Of a stretch of DNA of 11,967 nt, positions 6,245-11,967 are shown piece by piece. The notes beneath the pieces were generated by a model. It was not told the origin of the DNA, did no database searches, and saw only the letters and a program-made list of their open reading frames with translations. This DNA comes from Ignavibacteriales bacterium. GTDB taxonomy: Bacteria > Bacteroidota > Ignavibacteria > Ignavibacteriales > Ignavibacteriaceae. Both the position numbers and the translations under genes were made by a program. The first letter of the stretch is position 1, and every line of letters starts with the position of its first letter. The stretch is taken from positions 1 to 11,967 of the forward strand of contig PLNZ01000377.1 of NCBI GenBank assembly GCA_003142915.1, in the 5' to 3' direction.

Positions 6245-7654
6245 ATGAGTGAAAATAAAGGGAAAATTATCCAGATAATTGGTCCGGTTATCGATATAGA
6301 ATTTGAAGAAGGACATCTCCCTAGTATTTACAATGCAATTAAAATTCCGAGAATAAGCACCGAGGGTGTTCAAGAAGATTTAATTGTTGAAGTTCAGCAG
6401 CATTTAGGTGAAGACAGAGTACGTGCTGTTGCTATGGATTCAACTGACGGTTTGACAAGAGGATTGGATGCTTATGATACCGGTGAGCCTATTATGGTTC
6501 CCGTAGGCCCAGCCACACTTGGAAGATTAATTAATGTAATTGGACAAGGGATTGATGGATTAGGTGAAATAAAATCAGAAAAGAAATATCCAATTCACAG
6601 ACCTGCTCCTCTATTTAAAAACCTTTCTCCAAAGACAGATATTTTTGAAACCGGTATAAAAGTTATTGATTTGATTGAGCCGTATTCCAAAGGTGGAAAA
6701 ACAGGTTTATTCGGTGGTGCAGGTGTTGGAAAAACAGTTATTATACAGGAATTGATTCACAATATTGCACAAGAACACGGAGGTTTTTCAGTATTTGCAG
6801 GTGTTGGTGAAAGAACTCGTGAAGGAAATGACCTTTGGCTTGAAATGAAAGAATCAGGCGTTTTACCAAAAACTGCATTGGTTTTCGGACAAATGAACGA
6901 GCCGCCCGGAGCAAGATTAAGAGTAGGTCTTACAGCTTTAACAGTATCCGAATACTTCAGAGACGATGAGGGAAAAGACGTACTATTATTTATCGATAAT
7001 ATTTTCCGTTTCACTCAAGCCGGATCTGAAGTTAGTGCGCTGTTAGGACGTATGCCTTCGGCTGTGGGTTATCAGCCCAACTTAGCTACAGAGATGGGAG
7101 CTTTGCAGGAAAGAATTACTTCTACCGATAAAGGCTCAATCACATCTGTTCAGGCTATTTATGTACCTGCAGATGACTTGACAGATCCTGCTCCTTCAGC
7201 GGTTTTTGCTCACCTTGATGCTACAACAGTATTAAGCCGTCAAATTTCCGAACTTGGAATTTATCCTGCTGTAGATCCCCTCGATTCTACATCAAGGATT
7301 CTTGAACCGGGTATTATCGGCGAAGATCATTACAATGTTGCAAAACAATGCAAAGAAATTTTACAGCAATATAAAGACTTACAGGATATTATTAACATTC
7401 TTGGTATGGACGAACTTTCAGATGAGGATAAAATTGTAGTTAAAAGAGCAAGAAGGATTCAGAGATTTTTCAGTCAGCCTTTCCATGTTGCCGAGCAGTT
7501 TACCGGTTACAAAGGGAAGTATGTTAAGCTGGAAGACACTATCAGGGGATTCAAAGGAATTATAAACGGCGAATACGATAATCTTCCTGAATCGGCATTC
7601 TTGTTTGTTGGTTCAATTGAAGAAGCTGTTGAAAAAGCTAAAGCGATGAAGTAA
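6245..7654 (+). CDS. atpD: F1Fo ATP synthase, F1 beta (catalytic) subunit AtpD
   Basis: The beta subunit carries the catalytic nucleotide sites of the F1 motor on the cytoplasmic face of the inner membrane. The 469-residue product has an N-terminal beta-barrel (~5-80), the Walker A loop GGAGVGKT at 157-164, the catalytic glutamate in GERTREG (E189), the Walker B strand VLLFIDN at 246-252, and a near-canonical DELSDED at 389-395 (most homologues read DELSEED). I start at the ATG at 6245, which gives the family-like MSENKGKIIQIIGP and has GGAAAG just upstream, rather than the in-frame TTG at 6200 that would add 15 atypical residues. Only atpC follows, one base after the stop. The other ATP synthase genes must be elsewhere, a split known in Bacteroidota and Chlorobi. 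A matching promoter lies at 6181-6211. Confidence 0.98.
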   Translation: MSENKGKIIQIIGPVIDIEFEEGHLPSIYNAIKIPRISTEGVQEDLIVEVQQHLGEDRVRAVAMDSTDGLTRGLDAYDTGEPIMVPVGPATLGRLINVIGQGIDGLGEIKSEKKYPIHRPAPLFKNLSPKTDIFETGIKVIDLIEPYSKGGKTGLFGGAGVGKTVIIQELIHNIAQEHGGFSVFAGVGERTREGNDLWLEMKESGVLPKTALVFGQMNEPPGARLRVGLTALTVSEYFRDDEGKDVLLFIDNIFRFTQAGSEVSALLGRMPSAVGYQPNLATEMGALQERITSTDKGSITSVQAIYVPADDLTDPAPSAVFAHLDATTVLSRQISELGIYPAVDPLDSTSRILEPGIIGEDHYNVAKQCKEILQQYKDLQDIINILGMDELSDEDKIVVKRARRIQRFFSQPFHVAEQFTGYKGKYVKLEDTIRGFKGIINGEYDNLPESAFLFVGSIEEAVEKAKAMK

Positions 7655-7655
7655 A

Positions 7656-8078
7656 ATGGCAGAATTAAGTTTAGATATATTTACTCCGTCTAAATTAGCC
7701 TACTCCGCTTCTGTAAAAGCAGTAACTATACCGGGTACAGTCGGTAGCTTCCAAATACTTCATAATCATGCTCCTTTAATAAGTACTTTTGAACTCGGCG
7801 CTATTAAAGTTATAATTGATAATAATAATACAATCTTCTTTTCTACAAACGGCGGTACAGTGGAAGTACTTAATAATAAAGTTAAAATTTTGGCAGATTC
7901 TTTGGAATTAGTGCATGAAATCGACATTGACAGGGCAAAGGATGCTTTAAAACGCGCTGAAGAAAGACTCGCTAAAAAGGCAGTTGAAAAAATTGATGTT
8001 ACCCGGGCAAAATCCTCTTTAGCAAGGGCGAACAACAGAATTAAAATATACGAAAAATATTTTAATTACCAACCATAA
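7656..8078 (+). CDS. atpC: F1Fo ATP synthase, F1 epsilon subunit AtpC
   Basis: Epsilon links the gamma shaft to the c-ring and can inhibit ATP hydrolysis. The 140-residue product has the N-terminal beta-sandwich domain (~3-85, with GSFQILHNHAPLIS near residues 30-43) and the C-terminal helical hairpin (~95-135), rich in alternating A, K, R and E (DIDRAKDALKRAEERL, then a second helix). The length is typical. Its ATG lies one base after the atpD stop with no SD of its own, so translation is probably coupled to atpD. A hairpin terminator begins 30 nt after its stop. The sequence is less conserved than AtpD, as is normal, but position and domain pattern leave little doubt. Confidence 0.96.
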   Translation: MAELSLDIFTPSKLAYSASVKAVTIPGTVGSFQILHNHAPLISTFELGAIKVIIDNNNTIFFSTNGGTVEVLNNKVKILADSLELVHEIDIDRAKDALKRAEERLAKKAVEKIDVTRAKSSLARANNRIKIYEKYFNYQP

Positions 8079-8107
8079 GGGTAATTTTGATATTTTATAC
8101 AAACAAG

Positions 8108-8142
8108 CCTCTATGATTTTGAAACCATAGAGGTTTTGTTTT
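8108..8142. terminator. Intrinsic, probably bidirectional terminator between atpC and the LON-domain gene
   Basis: CCTCTATG at 8108-8115 pairs perfectly with CATAGAGG at 8126-8133 around a 10-nt loop, followed by TTTTGTTTT (8134-8142). On the other strand the same stem is followed by CTTGTTTG, a weaker T-rich tail. The two genes converge here, and the stop codon of the - strand gene (8141-8143) overlaps the T-run, so one hairpin probably ends both transcripts. Confidence 0.85.
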
Positions 8143-8764
8143 AATTCAGATAACCGTCTCCCAAAACAATATTTTTCAAAGCCGAGTTCTCATTAAAATT
8201 TTCGTCTAATTTTTCAAAATATTCAATAAGAAAATTTATTCTTTCACTTTCATCCTGAATAATTAAAAGAGTCTGCTGCTGTTGAATTGATAAACCTGAT
8301 TTTTCTGCCATTTTATATGATTTCATGTAAGATTTATTATAATTATCCCAGAATGACTCTTCAAGCTTATAATTTACACGGTCTATAATTTTTTCAAATT
8401 TTGTCTTAACTTCGTTTAAAAGGTCACAATCAACTGAAGAAGAAAAATCATTGTACTCTTCTACATTTGCAATGTAATAACCATCCGGATGCATTTCAAA
8501 GTTTGTCATTAAAAATCGTTCTTTCCCTTCAACAATAATATCCATTTCGCCGGTAAGATATTTCTTAAGAACTTTTGTAATGACGACATAAGTTCCCACC
8601 TTTGAAAATTCTCCGCCGAAAGGAGCTGTGATTCCAAATCCTCTGTCTTCATCCAGGCACATATTAACCATTTTCTTATATCTTTTTTCAAAAATATGAA
8701 GCGGATACCTGGAAAGCGGGAACACAACAAGCTTTAAAGGAAATATCGGGATTACAGGTTTCAT
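8141..8764 (-). CDS. Stand-alone LON substrate-binding domain protein
   Basis: The 207-residue product matches the N-terminal (substrate-recognition) domain of Lon protease. It opens with IPIFPLKLVVFPLSRYPLHI (residues 5-24) followed by FEKRY, then has a G/V-rich strand region (~54-66) and DIIVEGKERF at 75-84. The C-terminal third (~115-190) is helical and charged, with a QQQQ run at 161-164. There is no AAA+ ATPase or Ser-Lys protease domain, so it is not a protease by itself. Such short LON-domain proteins are widespread and mostly uncharacterised; roles in protein quality control or substrate delivery are guesses. The ATG at 8764 has no SD. On its strand a TATTTTTG (8794-8801) resembles a Bacteroidota -7 box but lacks an upstream box at normal spacing. 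It converges with atpC and lies 376 bp beyond nuoN. Confidence 0.88.
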   Translation of the reverse strand: MKPVIPIFPLKLVVFPLSRYPLHIFEKRYKKMVNMCLDEDRGFGITAPFGGEFSKVGTYVVITKVLKKYLTGEMDIIVEGKERFLMTNFEMHPDGYYIANVEEYNDFSSSVDCDLLNEVKTKFEKIIDRVNYKLEESFWDNYNKSYMKSYKMAEKSGLSIQQQQTLLIIQDESERINFLIEYFEKLDENFNENSALKNIVLGDGYLN

Positions 8765-8851
8765 TGCGGTTATTTTATTATTATTATAAAATACAAAAAT
8801 AATATTCAGTTATTATTGTTATTTCCCTTTCAAATGAAACACGAAACCCCT

Positions 8852-8874
8852 GTTTGCGCGTAGCTGCTGCAAAC
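8852..8874. other. Small hairpin GTTTGC-N11-GCAAAC in the spacer
   Basis: A perfect 6-bp inverted repeat flanks an 11-nt GC-rich loop within otherwise AT-rich sequence. CGTAG occurs both inside the loop and again just after the second arm. There is no T-run on either side, so it is not a terminator. It could be an RNA element or protein-binding site in the far upstream region of the LON-domain gene, or chance. Confidence 0.3.
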
Positions 8875-9057
8875 GTAGTTATTATTTCAATGAAATTAAA
8901 GAATACATTGTTGTTACAAAAAAATCTCTCTCTTGCTTGCATAGCTCTTGAGAAATAATTGTCTGTAAATAAATAATTAAACTACACATAAAATTTACGA
9001 AAAAAACGTAAATATACATGCGCTGCATTTCTAATTTATAATTACTTTATTTATAAT

Positions 9058-9091
9058 AAAAACTCTTCTTGGAGGAGAAAATGTCAAGAGT
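9058..9091 (-). terminator. Weak candidate terminator for the nuo operon
   Basis: Read on the - strand, ACTCTT (9091-9086) can pair with AAGAGT (9067-9062), which runs straight into TTTTTATTA. The stem is only 6 bp and AT-leaning with an 18-nt loop, so it is marginal. It lies about 50 nt beyond the nuoN stop, where a terminator would be expected, and the TAATGAT/ATCATTA dyad between them may help. Confidence 0.35.
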
Positions 9092-9140
9092 AATGATCAT
9101 ATTTATTTTTGAATTATTTTGATGAAAATAATCATTAATA

Positions 9141-10661
9141 CTACAACCCCAAAAGTGTAATGGAACTTTTAGCGAGATCAACCAGAGGAGTAAAGTAAAT
9201 ACCAAAAATTATAACCGGGGCAGCAAGCAAGAATACAAGGACAAGGGCTCCGTAAGAAGCTGAAAATGCAGGGACTTCTTTTTCGGATTTATCAAGAAAC
9301 AGGCACTTTAAAACTTTTATATAATAATAAAGAGATACTACTGAATTAAGAAGCGCAATAACAGCAACTATTATCATTTTGGCATCTACAAGAGCTATAA
9401 ACAAATACAGTTTACCAATGAATCCTACAGTAGGAGGCAGTCCCGTAAGGGAAACCATAAATATTGCAAGTGATACGCCAAGGAAAGGAGTTGAAGAACC
9501 AAGCCCTTTATAATCATCCAATTCTTCGCTTCCGATTTTATTTGCAATAAGCATTACCACGAAAAATGCTCCAAGGTTCATAAAAGCGTATGCCATAAAG
9601 TAAATTAAAATAGCTGTTATACCTTCATTGGACATAACTGCTAACCCTAAAAGCAGGGAACCGGCATGTGCAATACTGGAGTAGGCAAGCAGTCTTTTCA
9701 TATTTGTCTGCCAGAGCGCTGTAAAATTGCCGAGTGTCATTGTTAATATGGAAATTATTATAATGAAAGATTTCCAATCGATAATTGCTAATAGATGCCA
9801 GAAACCATTCGGGTCTATAGACTGAACAAATGTTACTTTTATAAATCTGATCAAGAGAGCAAATCCTGCTGCTTTACTTGCAATCGAGAGAAAAGCAGTA
9901 ATCGGAATAGGTGCGCCTTCATAAACATCAGGCGTCCAGAAATGGAATGGAGCGGCTGAAATTTTAAAACCAATCCCGACAAAAATCAATATACCGGCAA
10001 GCAGAAATGCTAAGCTTTGCATTTGCGGCGCTTGTATTAAGGAATTAATCTCGTAAAGGTTAGTACTCCCGGTAATTCCGTACATAATTGAAATTCCAAA
10101 AAGCATTATTCCGGAAGAAACACCGCCGTAAATAACATATTTTAATGAAGCTTCGCTATTTCGTAACGATTGCTTGGTAAATCCTGCAAGTATATAAGAT
10201 GAAAGAGAAACAAGTTCAAGTGAAATGTATATAACTATTAGATCGGAAGCAGAAACCATAAACATCATTCCGATAATCATACCGAATATAAGAGTATAGT
10301 ATTCACCGTGCCTGTTCAGGCTGTTCTTTATTTCGGTTGAAAATATTGAAAATAGTATAACAATTATTGAAGCAAAAACAATCAATAGTTTAAAGAAACT
10401 GCCGAAAGGATCTACAATGAACATTCCTACACTGCTATTTGTGGAAAAAGCAAATGTATTTGTTCCAAACTGGTCAATCAAAAAATAACCGGCGGTCAAA
10501 AGTCCTATAATTGAAATATAAGGAAGCAGTTTTTTATTCTTTATCCATATTAAATCCACAACAACAATCAAAACAATAACTGCCGCAATTACCAATTCAG
10601 GTTTTATTAGATAAAGACTATTTACAAGATAATTTAAATTATTAGTATTCACTTTAACCAA
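9141..10661 (-). CDS. nuoN: NADH-quinone oxidoreductase subunit N (complex I, antiporter-like)
   Basis: NuoN is one of three antiporter-like membrane subunits that move protons in complex I. The 506-residue product is hydrophobic throughout, with about 14 predicted membrane helices. It keeps the key charged residues seen in E. coli NuoN: a glutamate in SLELVSLSSY (E149), lysines in GFKISAAPFHFWTPDVYEGAP (K233, K263 in the next helix) and in GFIGKLYLF (K417). LLAYSSIAHAG at 324-334 is the family signature before helix 10. The start is not ATG: the best candidates are TTG at 10661 and in-frame GTG at 10652. An ATG at 10665 is out of frame and closes after three codons. No SD is visible; the gap from the nuoM stop is 21 nt, so coupling to nuoM is likely. 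It is the last nuo gene here; the stop is TAG. Confidence 0.95.
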   Translation of the reverse strand: MVKVNTNNLNYLVNSLYLIKPELVIAAVIVLIVVVDLIWIKNKKLLPYISIIGLLTAGYFLIDQFGTNTFAFSTNSSVGMFIVDPFGSFFKLLIVFASIIVILFSIFSTEIKNSLNRHGEYYTLIFGMIIGMMFMVSASDLIVIYISLELVSLSSYILAGFTKQSLRNSEASLKYVIYGGVSSGIMLFGISIMYGITGSTNLYEINSLIQAPQMQSLAFLLAGILIFVGIGFKISAAPFHFWTPDVYEGAPIPITAFLSIASKAAGFALLIRFIKVTFVQSIDPNGFWHLLAIIDWKSFIIIISILTMTLGNFTALWQTNMKRLLAYSSIAHAGSLLLGLAVMSNEGITAILIYFMAYAFMNLGAFFVVMLIANKIGSEELDDYKGLGSSTPFLGVSLAIFMVSLTGLPPTVGFIGKLYLFIALVDAKMIIVAVIALLNSVVSLYYYIKVLKCLFLDKSEKEVPAFSASYGALVLVFLLAAPVIIFGIYFTPLVDLAKSSITLLGL

Positions 10662-10682
10662 ACATTAAGTTTTACAATATTA

Positions 10683-11967
10683 TTAATGAACCAATGAGCC
10701 GTAAATAACTTGTGCATCGGTCATAAACTTGACCAAAGCATTTACCGAAGAGTTCATCAGGTTCAGCATTGAAGAAGGATAAACTCCGATAAAAATTATG
10801 ATAATGCTTAACGGAATCAGCATTGCGTATTCTCTAAAAGTCAAATCACCCAAAGCAGTCCATTTTTCTTTTAAACTTCCGAGAAAAACTCTTTGGAATG
10901 TCCAGAGCATATAGCCTGCGCCAAGGAGTATTCCAAGGGTCGAGATAACAGTTATTATTCTTATTGTCTGGAAACCAAAAGCGCCGAGAAAGATAAAAGA
11001 TTCGGAGACAAAACCGCTTAAACCCGGTAAACCGATTGCTGCAAAAAACGCAAGGGTAGTAAAACCTGCATAAATAGGCATCTGTGTAGCAAGTCCGCCG
11101 AAATCTTCTATACCTCTTGTATGGGTTCTATCATATATAACGCCAACAATTAAGAAGAGCATTGCTGTTATAGTGCCGTGATTAAACATTTGTAATACTG
11201 CCCCGGATATCCCAAGCGTATTTAATGAAGCCATACCAAGAAGTACAAATCCCATGTGTGAAATAGACGAATAGGCAATAAGTTTTTTAAAATCCTTTTG
11301 AGCCATTGCACATAAAGCGCCATATATAATATTTATCATCCCGAATAAAGCAATATACCAAATTAGTTGCCGCGTAATTTCGGGGAATACAGGATAACAG
11401 ATTCTTAATATTCCGTAAGTTCCCATTTTCAAAAGGACACCGGCAAGAATAACGCTTATTGCTGTTGGAGCTTCTACGTGAGCATCTGGCAGCCAGGTAT
11501 GGAACGGAAACATCGGAATTTTTATTGCGAACCCTATAAATAATGCTATATATGCAATAAATCTTAAATTAGAGGGATTAAGAGGGGATAGTATTCCAGT
11601 CAAGTTATAATTTTGATGATTCATCATGGAAAGCATGTTGAATGTAAACACTTTGGAACCGTCTGCAAGAACTTCTGAAGAACTGAAATATAATCCTATC
11701 ATTACTAAAAGTATAAGAACGCTTCCGAACAAAGTATATAAGAAGAATTTAATAGCGGCATATTCTCTTCGCGGTCCGCCCCAAATTCCTATTAAGAAGT
11801 ACATAGGTAAAAGCATTAATTCCCAGAAAATGTAGAAGAGGAAGAAATCGAGAGAAACAAAAACACCCATCATGCCGGTATCAAGTAAAAGGAACAATGC
11901 AAAATATCCCTTAACAGATTTGTTGATTGTCCACGAAGACAGAGAAGCAATAAAAGATATTAAAGCA
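10683..11967 (-). CDS. nuoM: NADH-quinone oxidoreductase subunit M (complex I), 5' end outside the window
   Basis: NuoM is a proton-channel membrane subunit of complex I. The frame stays open to the right edge, so about 428 C-terminal residues of a usual ~500 are visible. The TTG at 11897 inside the frame is not the true start, because the upstream codons translate to normal family sequence (KSVKGYFALFLLLDTG). Channel residues known from E. coli NuoM are present: the glutamate in FWELMLLPMY, lysines in AIKIPMFPFHTWLPDAHVEAP and GVLLKMGTYG, and a late glutamate in GFVSESFIF. LIAYSSISHMGFV is the family signature. The protein ends VIYGSLVH. nuoN follows 21 nt later on the same strand; the usual order puts nuoL just upstream, outside this window. 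Confidence 0.96.
   Translation of the reverse strand, partial: ALISFIASLSSWTINKSVKGYFALFLLLDTGMMGVFVSLDFFLFYIFWELMLLPMYFLIGIWGGPRREYAAIKFFLYTLFGSVLILLVMIGLYFSSSEVLADGSKVFTFNMLSMMNHQNYNLTGILSPLNPSNLRFIAYIALFIGFAIKIPMFPFHTWLPDAHVEAPTAISVILAGVLLKMGTYGILRICYPVFPEITRQLIWYIALFGMINIIYGALCAMAQKDFKKLIAYSSISHMGFVLLGMASLNTLGISGAVLQMFNHGTITAMLFLIVGVIYDRTHTRGIEDFGGLATQMPIYAGFTTLAFFAAIGLPGLSGFVSESFIFLGAFGFQTIRIITVISTLGILLGAGYMLWTFQRVFLGSLKEKWTALGDLTFREYAMLIPLSIIIIFIGVYPSSMLNLMNSSVNALVKFMTDAQVIYGSLVH

Larger units (their letters stand above)
8765..9140. other. 376-bp intergenic spacer between nuoN and the LON-domain gene
   Basis: I see no conserved gene or tRNA here. The spacer holds several small dyads: GTTTGC/GCAAAC (8852-8874), ATTTACG/CGTAAAT around seven A residues (8993-9013), and TAATGAT/ATCATTA with a 33-nt loop (9091-9137). 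It also holds a weak terminator-like stem for nuo transcripts (9058-9091). On the + strand a strong SD (GGAGGAG, 9071-9077) precedes a 13-codon ORF at 9081-9122. The 8841-8874 part is GC-richer than the AT-rich rest, so a small RNA or decayed gene cannot be excluded. Confidence 0.6.

Noticed and set aside
8794..8801. TATTTTTG on the - strand as a promoter for the LON-domain gene
   Set aside because: It fits the -7 consensus, but the nearest TTG on that strand is 29 nt away, outside the 17-23 range, and such motifs arise easily in AT-rich DNA.
8921..8956. Possible - strand terminator (TCTC/GAGA followed by a T-run) in the spacer
   Set aside because: The stem is only about 4 bp and the CTCTTG repeat nearby gives ambiguous pairing; too weak to call.
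11626..11835. 69-codon + strand frame inside nuoM
   Set aside because: It is antisense to clearly conserved NuoM sequence, with no likeness of its own.

Overview
The window reads as an ordinary, compact stretch of core-metabolism chromosome from a low-GC Bacteroidota/Chlorobiota-type bacterium. An ignavibacterial or related lineage is my best guess. The reasons are: a 2-oxoacid dehydrogenase E1 with its alpha and beta chains fused; atpD-atpC standing apart from the rest of the ATP synthase genes; almost no Shine-Dalgarno (SD) sequences before real genes; and a TTG-N20-TAAATTTG promoter before atpD, which matches the TTG/TAnnTTTG consensus of Bacteroidota. No genus can be named from the sequence alone. 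I see no mobile element, CRISPR array, rRNA or tRNA.

Layout. Positions 1-145 are non-coding and hold a perfect 8-bp dyad and a possible promoter. Positions 146-430 hold the first ~85 residues of a dihydrolipoamide dehydrogenase (E3), cut off and partly decayed. Next, on the + strand, come lipB (octanoyl transferase), a fused E1 alpha/beta gene, an E2 acyltransferase gene with two lipoyl domains, and lipA (lipoyl synthase). After a 191-bp gap with its own promoter come atpD and atpC, which end at a hairpin terminator. The right half is on the - strand: a stand-alone LON-domain protein gene, a 376-bp spacer with several small hairpins, then nuoN and the 3' part of nuoM, which runs off the right edge.

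How the genes work together. LipB transfers octanoate to the E2 lipoyl domains and LipA inserts the sulfurs. E1 decarboxylates a 2-oxoacid and loads the acyl group onto lipoyl-E2, and E2 passes it to CoA. E3 must reoxidise the dihydrolipoyl arm, but only a broken E3 gene is present here, so a working one must lie elsewhere. The NADH made feeds complex I (nuoM/N are proton-pumping subunits), and AtpD/AtpC belong to the F1 motor that uses the gradient. E1 has residues typical of branched-chain oxoacid dehydrogenases, so the substrate is not certain to be pyruvate.

I found no clear new biological system. The points worth a second look are the truncated E3 gene at the operon head, two mini-ORFs (22-23 codons) that end at or just before the next gene's start codon, the dyad upstream of the operon, and a strong SD plus 13-codon ORF in the spacer beyond nuoN.
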